A stretch of DNA of 64,000 bases. It comes from Deltaproteobacteria bacterium (GTDB lineage: Bacteria; Desulfobacterota; Desulfobacteria; Desulfobacterales; SpSt-501). Location of the stretch: NCBI GenBank assembly GCA_016219005.1, contig JACRCN010000104.1, positions 1-64,000 on the forward strand. The letters run 5' to 3'. Of this stretch, positions 9,136 to 18,366 are shown one piece after another. The first letter of the stretch is position 1. Every line of letters starts with the position of its first letter. The translations under genes and the position numbers were made by a program. Under the pieces are notes generated by a model. That model ran no database searches. It saw nothing but the letters and a program-made list of their open reading frames with translations, and was not told the DNA's origin.

Positions 9136-10194
9136 CTAATCCTTAATCTGCTTCATCGCTAACTTGACGAAGCGTCCGAACGCTCTGTCCTTCTTTCGTT
9201 TCTCGACGTAGGAGAGATCGTTATACTCGGTTTCTTTCCTGAGCTTGACGTAGCTCATGTATCGATCCTCGCTCAATTCTCCTTTCTCCATCGACATCAA
9301 GACAGCACAGCCGGGTTCTCCGGTGTGGGTGCAATCGCAGAAGCGACATTCCCGCGAGAGATCATGAATCTCCGCAAAACTCTCGTCCATCCCGTCACTC
9401 GCGCCAAGAAGTCCGAGTTCTCGCATTCCTGGAGTATCAATCAACATGGCACCCTGCTCAAGAACGATCAGGTGGCGGCGTGAGGTCGTATGGACGCCTT
9501 CTCCTGTCCCGCTGATGGCTTTTGTGTCGAATTCGTCTCGTCCGATGAGGCGGTTGATGAGCGTGGTCTTCCCGACTCCCGACGAACCAAGCAGGCAGAA
9601 TGTCTTGCCCGGAACAAGGAGCCGACGCAACTCGTCCAGTCCGTAGCCCGTTGTATTGCTGAGAGCGAGGCAATCGGCAGAGATGCCGGCACGCCTGATT
9701 TCTGCAATCATCTCCTCCAATTCTTCGGGTGTAATCAAATCGCTTTTGGTGAGGATGATGAATGGCTCGATATGGCCTTCGTTGATCATCACAATGTATC
9801 GGTCGAGCCTGCGTATGTTGAAATCGTAGTGACACGATTGGACAACGAAGGCGACGTCGATGTTTGCCGCAATCATCTGGAAGTCTACGGTCTTGCCGGG
9901 GCACTTGCGACGGAGGAAGGTCTTTCTGGGTAGGACCGCATTAATAAGCGCGGGACTGTCCGCTGTGTGGTACTGCACACACACCCAGTCGCCGATGCAG
10001 GGCAAGTCAAGGCTCGACTCAACAGAGAAGCGGAACCGCCCGGCGAGTTCCGCGGAGGTCTCCCCGCGCTCGTTTCGCACATGGAATGCGCCTCGATCAA
10101 CCGCTGTCACCCGGGCAATGCTGTGCCCCGGTTGCAGCGAGATGTCGGCATGTTCCACAAACCAATGGTCAAAGCCTAGAGCGCTCAAATTCAT
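9136..10194 (-). CDS. rsgA: Ribosome small-subunit biogenesis GTPase RsgA
   Basis: A circularly permuted GTPase with motifs in the RsgA order: G4 (LTKSD), then G1 (GSSGVGKTT), then G3 (DTPGMREL). An N-terminal OB-fold (GDWVCV) and a C-terminal zinc site (ECRFCDCTHTGEPGC) complete the family layout; at about 352 residues the length is normal. RsgA matures the 30S subunit. ATG 10194 is preferred over an in-frame GTG at 10206. It is a housekeeping-type gene that appears unrelated to the lipid cluster around it. Confidence 0.95.
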   Translation of the reverse strand: MNLSALGFDHWFVEHADISLQPGHSIARVTAVDRGAFHVRNERGETSAELAGRFRFSVESSLDLPCIGDWVCVQYHTADSPALINAVLPRKTFLRRKCPGKTVDFQMIAANIDVAFVVQSCHYDFNIRRLDRYIVMINEGHIEPFIILTKSDLITPEELEEMIAEIRRAGISADCLALSNTTGYGLDELRRLLVPGKTFCLLGSSGVGKTTLINRLIGRDEFDTKAISGTGEGVHTTSRRHLIVLEQGAMLIDTPGMRELGLLGASDGMDESFAEIHDLSRECRFCDCTHTGEPGCAVLMSMEKGELSEDRYMSYVKLRKETEYNDLSYVEKRKKDRAFGRFVKLAMKQIKD

Positions 10195-10397
10195 TTCTCT
10201 TCTCACACCAAACGACCCCCTAGCCTTTTTTCAACGCCCTAGCACAGAAATATCACCGATTTGGCGTTTTTGCGATACGTCGGAGTGATGTCACAAATCG
10301 GCGCTTATTTGGAATGTGCCGTGAATATCCCAAAATGCCGCCAGTATCAAGATGCGCGATTGGATCAAATCTTGGCAAACAGAAGTAAATATATTTT

Positions 10398-10943
10398 TCA
10401 AATAACGTAAGGAATGAACATTTTGGTTTTCAGCATGTAATGACGGTAGCTTTCACCGAAATACGCTAAGTTTTCTTTTTCTTCTATCAATGCGGCAAAA
10501 ACACCTGAACCCGTTGCAGCCAAAGCAACCATGAATAATGTGACCTCGATATGTCTTAACAAAACTCCCCATGCCAGCAATAAAAGCGAGCTGTACATGG
10601 GGTGCCGGACATGCTTGAAAATCCCGGACTCTATCAATACAGTCGTTTTCTCGAAACCAAACAGCGCATGATCACTTCGCTGCCTGCTCACCCCGCCCTT
10701 TTCCCGCATGATAAATACAGCTGAAAGGACGAACACCAGGGAGGCAATCATAAGCGCCGAGGAAATCAATTGCTGAAGGTCAAATTCTTCCACGATTAAA
10801 TACCGGTGATTTTGAACCGCAAGCCATAAAATACACTCCCACACAAGCAATCGATACAAGCCATGTTTTTTCAGACTGAACAGGGTCCGCCAGGAAAGGG
10901 TTATTAGAGGAAGCGAAAGAATGCAAAATACAATGGCTTTCAT
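10398..10943 (-). CDS. Isoprenylcysteine carboxyl methyltransferase-like membrane protein
   Basis: A 181-residue inner-membrane protein with about five hydrophobic helices. It carries the family's signature GIFKHVRHPMYSSLLLLAWG, which forms the SAM-binding site in ICMT and phospholipid N-methyltransferases, and the C-terminal Glu-rich EEKENLAYFGESYRHYM. It probably methylates a membrane lipid or an acyl carboxylate; the substrate is unknown. It follows the deacetylase gene by 6 bases in the MMPL operon, which suggests tailoring of the cluster product. Confidence 0.8.
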   Translation of the reverse strand: MKAIVFCILSLPLITLSWRTLFSLKKHGLYRLLVWECILWLAVQNHRYLIVEEFDLQQLISSALMIASLVFVLSAVFIMREKGGVSRQRSDHALFGFEKTTVLIESGIFKHVRHPMYSSLLLLAWGVLLRHIEVTLFMVALAATGSGVFAALIEEKENLAYFGESYRHYMLKTKMFIPYVI

Positions 10944-10949
10944 CCCTGA

Positions 10950-11888
10950 CTAATGGTCCCGCCGGTTGGTTGGATGAAATGTTTTCGTGCCAGGTCCGGC
11001 AAGGGATGGAGGTTCATCGCTCGGAGCTCGATTAATTTCAGCGTGGTCCCTTGTAGCACTCATCACCGGCTTGCCGATCAAATCCGCGAGCGGAATGATC
11101 TCCAAGCCTTTCTCCGGGATTCCCCTTAGAATAAGATCCATCTCACCGGCCCACTGCGGAAAAAGAGAAGGCTGGGCCAAGTTGTCGTGCAGGAGCAAAA
11201 TGTCGTTTGCGCGCACACGTTTCAAGATCCTTCCTGACAGATTTCTTATCCGTCGATTCCCGCCATCCCAGGCCCGACAGCTGAAATTGACGACGAACAT
11301 GCCTTCCTTCTGCATTACCCGACGCAATCGCGGGGAAGTGATGCCCATGGGAGGCCGATAGGCCAGGGCGCCGATGCCCAAGACTTTCAGGGCACGTTGG
11401 GTGGCTCCAATTTCGTGCTGCATCTTTTTGGTGCTGCGAAAGGCACCCAACATGTCGTGATGAAAAGAATGATTGGCCACACTATGCCCTTGCGCAATGA
11501 TGTCCCTGGTCAGTTGGGGGTACCTGACGACCCGGTGGCCGGTCACGAAGAACGTCCCGCTGACCCCATGTTTTTTCAGCAGCCGCAGCAGTTCGGGAGT
11601 GGTCAGCGGATCGGGGCCATCATCGAAGGTAAGGGCCACAGCCTTTCGGCCGCATGTCCCACGACCGATCACCGGAAGGAAAAAACTGCACGTCGGGATA
11701 AACGGGGCGGCCACGCACAACACCATGAACACACCGAGAGGGATCGCCGCCGATCGGAGATCCACCCATGCCAGAAATGCAGCCGCAAGCAATGCGACGC
11801 ATCCGATGCGCCCTCCCGGCGACTGCGGCAGGTATTTTGAAAAAGCGTTTCGGACGGCACCCAGCATGTTTTCCCCGATCCCACTCAT
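10950..11888 (-). CDS. Polysaccharide deacetylase (NodB-type) family protein
   Basis: A 312-residue protein with two N-terminal hydrophobic helices and a NodB homology domain. The metal-binding and catalytic motifs are present: TFDDGP (motif 1), HSFHHD (motif 2, HxxxxH type) and RPPMG (motif 3, with RxPxG spacing). Such enzymes remove N-acetyl groups from sugars at the envelope, or de-N-acylate lipid-linked sugars. Its start ATG shares one base with the stop of the MMPL fusion gene (TGATG), so the two are coupled. With the GT25 and GT2 genes it suggests a glycan part in the final product. Confidence 0.88.
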   Translation of the reverse strand: MSGIGENMLGAVRNAFSKYLPQSPGGRIGCVALLAAAFLAWVDLRSAAIPLGVFMVLCVAAPFIPTCSFFLPVIGRGTCGRKAVALTFDDGPDPLTTPELLRLLKKHGVSGTFFVTGHRVVRYPQLTRDIIAQGHSVANHSFHHDMLGAFRSTKKMQHEIGATQRALKVLGIGALAYRPPMGITSPRLRRVMQKEGMFVVNFSCRAWDGGNRRIRNLSGRILKRVRANDILLLHDNLAQPSLFPQWAGEMDLILRGIPEKGLEIIPLADLIGKPVMSATRDHAEINRAPSDEPPSLAGPGTKTFHPTNRRDH

Positions 11889-14800
11889 CACGCTTTCCTG
11901 GCGATAAGCCAGACGAGCTCTTCATCGCACCCGGACGCGAGCGTATGTTCCATCTGAAACCCCGACTGCGCGACCATGCTCTGCAATTGGTGTACGGGCC
12001 GATAATGAGCCGGAACCCGTGAAAGCTGCAGGATCAGGTTCTGGAACCACCACGACCAAGGCAAGCGCCGCTTCGGCGGCAGCGAGGCCCGGATGATCAA
12101 CCTTCCGCCGTTTCGTGTTCGTTCCCGCAGCCGATCGAGAGTTTCAGCGAAATTCTCATCTGAAAGGAAATGAACCATGTCGATCATCGTAGACAAATCG
12201 ACACGATCGCCGATTTCGGGGATCGCCGGCGCCTGACCCTGGGCAACAAAACCCCTGTCGCCCAACGCCATGGCGGCGACCCTGACACGTTCCGGCGAAG
12301 GTTCGACCCCGTGGACGCGCGCCCCCGTGAACCGCTCGAGAAGCCAGCTTGCAGGCACGCCGTAACCCGTGCCGATGTCCAGAATCGTCTTTATGTCGTC
12401 GGCGGATCGAAACATCCGCTCCATTTCGGGGAACATCGGATCCAAGCGCATCTTGAACCGTGCAAAGAGCCTTGGATAGGCTTCCATGTCGCGGTATCGG
12501 TTCAATATCCGCTCCTGAAGAGTGCTGCCGCCGATGACCCGTTCCTGCCGGTGCCTTTGAATATGGCCCAGCACCGGTGGCAAAATGACGAAAGCTCCGA
12601 TCATCGAGTATGCGATTCCCAGAAACGCGGTTATGCCGGTGCTTTGGAGCAATGAATGGTCGGCCCCCCACATGGCCCCGAATCCGAACAGAGTGGTCAT
12701 AGAGGAAAGAAGGACAGCCATTCGAATCTGGCCGAATGCAGGATGATTCAAGGTGCCGTAGCGCTGATAGGATCGCACAAAGAAGACGGAATAATCGATC
12801 CCGATGCCGAAAACAATGATCGACAGCATCAACCCGGGAATGTCCAGCGGGCGACCCATGATGTTCAGCGTGCCAAGGGTAGCGATCATCGCAAAAAGCG
12901 AAGGCGACATGCACGCGACCGTGAGTGGCCCATCTAAAAGAAAAACGGTAACGAGGACGGCAGAGCTGACGACATTGATAAGAAAAAACGTGACCCCGGT
13001 GCTGAACAGAAGTTCCCCAATGCTCTTGGAAAAAAACAGCGGATCGAACAACTTGGCTGAGGATCTGTACTCTTCGTAAAACCGTTTGGCGTCATAACCC
13101 GGCCCGGTGGTCAAGGTGGACACCTGGATCCATTTGGACCCGTCCGAATTCCTGGAAATTCCCAGGAAGCCGGGGAACTGATCGAGTATTTGAGCATTCC
13201 CGGCAGGTGCGGATGTTGCGCTCAGCATGTCATAAAAGGCGGCGAATGCATCGTCCGCAAATCCCATCGAAGCAGGTAGATTCCCGATATTGCGTTTCAG
13301 CGTTTCGATTCGTTCCGGGCTCCAAAACCCTCTCCAGGCATTGAAATTTTTCTGCCGCAGTTCCGCTCCCGGGGCAATCATGGAGGACACAAAGCCTGAC
13401 GACAAGACTCCCGAGCGCAGATCCGAGTCGATCTTTTCAAAAAGGACATCGCCCAGATGCTGGAGTTCCTCGATCGATTGTCCCTCCGCCAGCACGTACA
13501 CTTTGTCGAATATGCCGCCCCACACCTCGGTGAGCAGCTTTTCCGCGGCGATGGTTTCGGCGCCGACGGTGTTCATGGCTTGCAGGCTCACATTGAAAAC
13601 CGGTCTAGCGAAAAACACCATGACGCCGGCAAAGATGGCCGCGCCCCACAACCCTTTGCGACCCGTGCCGGCGAGCGCATCCGCGAGCTTTTGCAGGTGA
13701 AGCGAACGCTGGCCTCCCGGCGGCAAGACAGGGAATATCCTGGGGAAAATCACGTGCACGATAAGAAAGCACAATCCAAGGCCCAGCATCGTAAACTGCC
13801 CCAACTGGACAAACACCGGAAACCCGCTGAAACACAGCGTCCCAAATGCGGCAACGGTTGTCAGCACCGCCAGCAGGCTCATGTCCCACACCTCATCGGA
13901 GGCCGCTTTTCCGGACGTGCCGTGGGGCCGGTCAAGGAAGAGGAGATAAGCGATGCCCTGATCGACAGTGAGGGATATGATCGCACCCCCAAAACCGAGA
14001 ACCAAAATCGATATGGACGTGTGAAATAGTGAAAAAATGAAATAAGCGAGCATGGTTCCGGCCATCGCCGGCAACAACGAAAAAAGACCGATAGCCGGTC
14101 GGCAGAACGAGAAAAAGAGCAGCACCGCAATTCCGATGGTGGACAGCGCCACCGCGAACCCGATATCTTTTTTGATGATCTGCTGGTTGTCCAGAGCGGC
14201 CCGATAGGCCCCGGCCGTGGTCAGAGTGACCCCCTGGCCCGCCTGGCCATAGGTTTGGCTGACCTCGTCCGCAATTCGGTTCATCCGCTCCTTGATCAAA
14301 CCCGCGAATTCGGTCGCCGTGCTCGATGCCACCGGGCTGGCAATGACGAGCAGGTGCCGGCTGTCGGCCGACAAGAGGTTTCCCCGGTAGATGCGGGCGC
14401 CGGTGGATGGAGCCAGATGAGACAATCTGGATAGGATCAGACCCCTGAAATTCAGGGGGTCTCTTGCAATCAACGCTGCCTGGCCGATGCTTTCCAGCCC
14501 CAGCAAACTCGCGTGAATTTGTTGCAACCGCTCCCGTATTTCTGCGGGCGTCAGCAGCGGTTGGATTTGATCTCGCAGCTCGTCCGCGGTGAAGAGGGCC
14601 GGCAGGTTCGCGGATACATAGTCCAGCAGGTCAGGCATAAGCGTTTGAGCGTCTTCAATACCGACGCTTTTGAATAATCCGCTCTCCTTTAACCGGGTTT
14701 CGACCAGCTTGCCGCACGCGACCAGGGCGTCCAGGTCGGCCTTCTTGAGGGAGACGTCGACGACCACCTGGTTTTGCATGGGATGATTCAAAAGAAGGTA

Positions 14801-14950
14801 GGCGGCGTCGGCTATGACGGGGTCGGTTTTGGGAAGGGAGCCGAGGATATCCGTATCGATATCCAGCCGGTACAACCCCACGCCGAACAGGCCGGAGGTA
14901 ACCAGGACCGTCAGCAATAAGGAGCGCCAATTGACTGGCAATTTCTTCAT
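11888..14950 (-). CDS. MMPL/RND-type exporter fused to a SAM methyltransferase
   Basis: A 1020-residue protein. Residues 1-800 form an RND/MMPL exporter like the one in APE clusters (COG4258 type): an N-terminal helix, a periplasmic domain, a helix bundle containing GGAIISLTVDQGIAYLLF, and a second repeat with the matching IDYSVFFVRSYQRYG motif. From about residue 800 a class I methyltransferase follows, with motif I ILDIGTGYGVPASW at residue 856, acidic motif GVEPSP and post-I DLSTMIDMVHFL. The exporter half likely moves acyl-polyene lipids towards the periplasm; the methyltransferase is cytoplasmic. Exporter and methyltransferase are usually separate genes. It lies between GT25 and the deacetylase. 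Confidence 0.9.
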   Translation of the reverse strand: MKKLPVNWRSLLLTVLVTSGLFGVGLYRLDIDTDILGSLPKTDPVIADAAYLLLNHPMQNQVVVDVSLKKADLDALVACGKLVETRLKESGLFKSVGIEDAQTLMPDLLDYVSANLPALFTADELRDQIQPLLTPAEIRERLQQIHASLLGLESIGQAALIARDPLNFRGLILSRLSHLAPSTGARIYRGNLLSADSRHLLVIASPVASSTATEFAGLIKERMNRIADEVSQTYGQAGQGVTLTTAGAYRAALDNQQIIKKDIGFAVALSTIGIAVLLFFSFCRPAIGLFSLLPAMAGTMLAYFIFSLFHTSISILVLGFGGAIISLTVDQGIAYLLFLDRPHGTSGKAASDEVWDMSLLAVLTTVAAFGTLCFSGFPVFVQLGQFTMLGLGLCFLIVHVIFPRIFPVLPPGGQRSLHLQKLADALAGTGRKGLWGAAIFAGVMVFFARPVFNVSLQAMNTVGAETIAAEKLLTEVWGGIFDKVYVLAEGQSIEELQHLGDVLFEKIDSDLRSGVLSSGFVSSMIAPGAELRQKNFNAWRGFWSPERIETLKRNIGNLPASMGFADDAFAAFYDMLSATSAPAGNAQILDQFPGFLGISRNSDGSKWIQVSTLTTGPGYDAKRFYEEYRSSAKLFDPLFFSKSIGELLFSTGVTFFLINVVSSAVLVTVFLLDGPLTVACMSPSLFAMIATLGTLNIMGRPLDIPGLMLSIIVFGIGIDYSVFFVRSYQRYGTLNHPAFGQIRMAVLLSSMTTLFGFGAMWGADHSLLQSTGITAFLGIAYSMIGAFVILPPVLGHIQRHRQERVIGGSTLQERILNRYRDMEAYPRLFARFKMRLDPMFPEMERMFRSADDIKTILDIGTGYGVPASWLLERFTGARVHGVEPSPERVRVAAMALGDRGFVAQGQAPAIPEIGDRVDLSTMIDMVHFLSDENFAETLDRLRERTRNGGRLIIRASLPPKRRLPWSWWFQNLILQLSRVPAHYRPVHQLQSMVAQSGFQMEHTLASGCDEELVWLIARKA

Positions 14951-14956
14951 AGTCGA

Positions 14957-15745
14957 TCAAGACCGCGCTAAAAGCAGCAGCAGAAGCATGATTAAGAAAA
15001 AGTGGATCCCGATAACCGCCAACCGGTTGCGATGATACCGTTCATTCATTTTCTGAATTATTAGAAGTCCTCCGCACAGCCTCCGGAATCTATCGACCTT
15101 CCGGTTGCGCATGTTGTCCGTCCGGGAATTGCTCTGGAACGCAAACGAGGGGTAGGCGGCATAATAATCCCCGGCCAGAGTGCACAGCAGGGCATCATAA
15201 GGGATGTTGCGCCATGGCGTGCTGAGCAAGGTCTCCGCGAAACGGCGCTGCACGACGTAGGCATGTGTCAGGCTGCGGTAGCGCACTTTCAAAACGGAAG
15301 CGTTTTCGGTTCTCTGACTGCCGGAGCACAGGCAACCGAAGAAGAAAAGCTTCCATGAGGAGGTTGTTGACAAGAAACGGACGCAGTCTGCCAGAACCTT
15401 AACGCTGAATCTGTCAAAAACGATATCGTCTTCAAATATGATCATGGTGCGTGCAGCGGCATGGATTCCCTTTCGCATACATATCATGTGAGATTCATGT
15501 ATGCCCTGTTCATTGTCGGCCGGATGTTTTTTTACAATGACAAACTCGACCCTGTCCGCCAAGCCGACGTTGCCGAACTGAACCCGGGCCTCTTTGCGCC
15601 GGTCACCACGATCTTCCAGCGAAATGCAATAGATCTTGTCAAAAAAGGCCCACGGGTTGGATGGCGATGAGGCTCCCGTTTCTTTTTTAACGGTGGACAC
15701 AACCCTGTTCAGTTCGCAAATTTCCCCGGAAGGGCGAAGTTCCAT
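14957..15745 (-). CDS. Glycosyltransferase family 25-like protein with C-terminal membrane helix
   Basis: A 262-residue protein with the GT25 (LPS beta-1,4-galactosyltransferase type) features: IYCISLEDRGDRR near the N-terminus, HESHMICMRKG, and the metal-binding MIIFEDDIVF. A hydrophobic C-terminal helix (FFLIMLLLLLLA) would hold it at the inner membrane. It probably adds a sugar to a lipid-linked acceptor. It is the first gene of the leftward unit with the MMPL fusion, 6 bases away. Confidence 0.85.
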   Translation of the reverse strand: MELRPSGEICELNRVVSTVKKETGASSPSNPWAFFDKIYCISLEDRGDRRKEARVQFGNVGLADRVEFVIVKKHPADNEQGIHESHMICMRKGIHAAARTMIIFEDDIVFDRFSVKVLADCVRFLSTTSSWKLFFFGCLCSGSQRTENASVLKVRYRSLTHAYVVQRRFAETLLSTPWRNIPYDALLCTLAGDYYAAYPSFAFQSNSRTDNMRNRKVDRFRRLCGGLLIIQKMNERYHRNRLAVIGIHFFLIMLLLLLLARS

Positions 15746-15987
15746 AATTTCACTTATTAAATGTTTTAGATAACTTACATAGCAGTTTCCAAGATGGTTT
15801 TCAACTCGCTTTCTGCTCTATATTTTCGAAAGCCGTCATTCTTTACACTTGATCGCCGATTCGAGTTTGGCATATGATCAACCTCCATTGGCACCCCGAA
15901 TGCCCAACCTGAAAAACCGACCGGTCATGGGTAAAACCGATCGCCGTAAATGAAACCGAATCGGCACACAGGGATGAACACCAAGAT

Positions 15988-16341
15988 ATGATATCACGGA
16001 TCATCACCAAATTCGGAAACACCCCATACGTGCGCAACGCCATCGCGGAAAAAGCGGATCTAGCAGCTTTTAGGCAAAAGCCGTCCGCCCGGATCCTGTT
16101 CGGCGTATTTCTCATCGGCTTCAGCTACATCCTCGGATGGCCGGCCGTCGGCGCTTTGGCGGGCCTGGCCATCTATTTTGAGGAGCCCCTGGTGGCGATC
16201 ATCGGGGGGCCGCTGACGTACGGGGTTTCGCATCTGGTCTTTCTGGCGGGAATGTATCTGGCCGGAGCTAAATATTCAGGGATTTTTTTGCGGTGGGCGA
16301 CACGGATCGTCATGGAAAAATTAATGCGGAAATATACGTAG
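15988..16341 (+). CDS. Small integral membrane protein, unknown function
   Basis: A 117-residue protein with two or three hydrophobic segments (residues about 35-60 and 68-88: ILFGVFLIGFSYILGWPAVG and VGALAGLAIYF/GVSHLVFLAGMYLAG). It has no motif I recognise. It is transcribed rightwards between two leftward units and converges on the dehydratase-PPTase gene. The ribosome binding site is weak. The isolated position inside the cluster and clean codon use suggest a genuine accessory gene. Confidence 0.6.
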   Translation: MISRIITKFGNTPYVRNAIAEKADLAAFRQKPSARILFGVFLIGFSYILGWPAVGALAGLAIYFEEPLVAIIGGPLTYGVSHLVFLAGMYLAGAKYSGIFLRWATRIVMEKLMRKYT

Positions 16342-16383
16342 CAAGGATGTCGATCAAGGCGGGTTCCACCCCTTCTTTTTGTT

Positions 16384-17907
16384 TCACAACCGGCAAACCA
16401 GCGTAAAAACATGCTGTCCCACCGCATCATGAACCGCACTGCACGGGTCTTGGTCGTCAATTTGAAACCTGCTCTCCGAAGAGCCGACGCTTCGAACCTG
16501 AACGCGATTCCACGCATCGGTCAGGCTGATGTCAAGGGCCTTGGTCACCGCTTCTTTAATCGACCATATTCTGACGGCGGCTTCGATTTCGCCGAGTCGC
16601 GACTCCCGCGCCAGGGCCTGCTCCTGTCCACTCATGTACAAGGATCGGGATTTCAGCACCCGCTCGGAGATTTTTTCCACGTCAACCCCCACCCGCCCGG
16701 TGGAGGCCACTGCCACGGCGAACCGGTCGTCATGCGAGACCGAACATAGATAAGCAGAACGCCCGTCGGTCAGAGGGCAGCAGGGACGTGGTCTGTCTGC
16801 GTAAACGGTGGTGATGGCCCGGGGGTCGGTTTGGGTGTCATTGCCGGAGAGGATTCTGGAAAGCCGCTTGCACGCCAGACGCGCTGCGAGATAACTCTTC
16901 CTGCGCCGGTCGCCCATGTTTTCAAAGCGCTTTCTCTCATCCGCCGACAGCACCTTGTCGGCAAAGGGCGCTACGGTTTTCGACTCAATCACCGCAAAGG
17001 CGTCACACCCGGCAGCCATGCGGTCCGTTGTCTGATCCGCCTCCGATATTCCAATCCACCGAGGGGGGGAGTTCTTCCCACCGCTGACATCTTTCATGCG
17101 AACGCCGGAACAGGCCACGTAAAGGCACCCGTCACGATCATAAATTCGCAGATCGAAGATCAACAGACCCGAATCGGTCCGGACATGAATCACGTGCGCA
17201 AAATAGGTTTCGCCGGCGCGGGTCGGTGCGTATACCCTGCAGCGGTCCATGGCAACCGGGAAAGCGACAACCCCGGCAAACCGCTGCCCCCAGACACAGG
17301 CGGCGTGCATGGCCGCATCGAGGACAAACGGGGACCCGAGCTGGTGCGAGCTTTCCGCGCTCGTCGCGACGACCGGAGCCCTGATTTCCGCAATGGCACT
17401 TTGACCGGCGACGTGCAGTATCGCCACGTTTCGATAGGACGGCCCGAAAGGAATAAGGTCCGGGTAGATTTTCTCAGCCTGAACGGAAAAACAGACCCCC
17501 TCCAGAGATGCGGCCAAATCCAATGCAAGATTCGGTATCGGCGGCTCCTGTTGGGGGAATATCAAAGCGGCATGCGCCTTGACCCGCGCCAGGGCTGCTT
17601 TTTTCGATTGTGTGCGCGTCGTCAGCACGGCTTTGACATCGCCGTTCTCGTAGACCGAAATGTCGCAGAATGCCGCTACTCGATCGGCTTCGGGTGCAAG
17701 GTATAAAAATTTTTCGAACTGCAGCGCGGTCATGGCGGTCACGTCTGTTCCCGGACGAAAACGCTTGACCGCTTGAGCCAGCATTGCCATGGCTTCCACA
17801 GCGGGCAATACGGCGTGGCCGTCAACGCAATGATCATTCAAGTAGAGTCGGATCGGAATATCGAGCGGTAAGCGCGCGGATTCGATTACCCTGGGAAGAT
17901 CTTCCAT
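16384..17907 (-). CDS. PKS-type dehydratase fused to 4'-phosphopantetheinyl transferase
   Basis: A 507-residue bifunctional protein. The N-terminal half is a double-hotdog polyketide dehydratase: HxxxGxxxxP motif with His26 (DHCVDGHAVLP), a GPSYRN motif near residue 155, and the catalytic Asp197 in DxxxH (VLDAAMHAA). The C-terminal part is a Sfp/AcpT phosphopantetheinyl transferase with the Mg-binding GVDVEK (from about residue 407) and WSIKEA (from about 443). It would both dehydrate carrier-bound intermediates and activate the cluster's three ACPs with the 4'-phosphopantetheine arm. The start overlaps the thioesterase gene by 22 bases. These activities are usually encoded separately in APE-type clusters. 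Confidence 0.88.
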   Translation of the reverse strand: MEDLPRVIESARLPLDIPIRLYLNDHCVDGHAVLPAVEAMAMLAQAVKRFRPGTDVTAMTALQFEKFLYLAPEADRVAAFCDISVYENGDVKAVLTTRTQSKKAALARVKAHAALIFPQQEPPIPNLALDLAASLEGVCFSVQAEKIYPDLIPFGPSYRNVAILHVAGQSAIAEIRAPVVATSAESSHQLGSPFVLDAAMHAACVWGQRFAGVVAFPVAMDRCRVYAPTRAGETYFAHVIHVRTDSGLLIFDLRIYDRDGCLYVACSGVRMKDVSGGKNSPPRWIGISEADQTTDRMAAGCDAFAVIESKTVAPFADKVLSADERKRFENMGDRRRKSYLAARLACKRLSRILSGNDTQTDPRAITTVYADRPRPCCPLTDGRSAYLCSVSHDDRFAVAVASTGRVGVDVEKISERVLKSRSLYMSGQEQALARESRLGEIEAAVRIWSIKEAVTKALDISLTDAWNRVQVRSVGSSESRFQIDDQDPCSAVHDAVGQHVFTLVCRL

Positions 17908-18365
17908 AGGTAGGCCGTTTTTTCATCTACTTCCACTGGAGTTTTTTTGGCATTGACAGCACAATGCCGCGTAAATCCCTTGCAGGCGATCTCTTGAGTC
18001 TGCTCATGCGTCACCACATAATCGAAACGAAGCCTCACTCTTTCAAGAAGCGATGGCCGGGTGTAAATGCACACGGCGTCATCGTAGTAGACCGGGCTGA
18101 AATAGCTGACCTCGATTTGTATGATCGGATAGATGTAGCCGCTTTCCTCGATTTCCTTGTAGGAGTAAGCGGTTTCGCGCATCAGGGAGGCCCGTCCGAA
18201 TTCGAAATAGCGCAGGAAATTGGCGTGGTAAACCACCTGGGAACGGTCGGTATCCGCATACAGGGTCCTGAGCCTGCTGCAATGCCATACGAGCCCCTCT
18301 GTTTCATCCCTGACATAGGGCGTGCCGCTGTCAAGCGCTACCGGCACAAACGGTTTCGGTCTCAT
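17886..18365 (-). CDS. Hotdog acyl-CoA/acyl-ACP thioesterase (4HBT type) 1
   Basis: A 159-residue single-hotdog protein with the 4-hydroxybenzoyl-CoA-thioesterase signature: TLYADTDRSQVVYHANFLRYFEFGRASLMRE contains the catalytic Asp followed by the Y-H-A-N helix. ATG 18365 is chosen because AGAGGAG lies just upstream; the frame is open further 5' but that part is inside the ketosynthase gene. It starts 1 base after the ketosynthase stop. The likely role is hydrolytic release or proof-reading of acyl intermediates; a transferase role cannot be excluded. Confidence 0.85.
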   Translation of the reverse strand: MRPKPFVPVALDSGTPYVRDETEGLVWHCSRLRTLYADTDRSQVVYHANFLRYFEFGRASLMRETAYSYKEIEESGYIYPIIQIEVSYFSPVYYDDAVCIYTRPSLLERVRLRFDYVVTHEQTQEIACKGFTRHCAVNAKKTPVEVDEKTAYLWKIFPG

Positions 18366-18366
18366 A

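Noticed and set aside
12156-12914. 252-codon leftward frame inside the MMPL fusion
   Set aside because: His/Arg-rich out-of-frame shadow of the exporter-methyltransferase gene.
16342-16383. Possible terminator between convergent genes
   Set aside because: The GGT/ACC stem is only three to four pairs and followed by a mixed T run; too weak to call.
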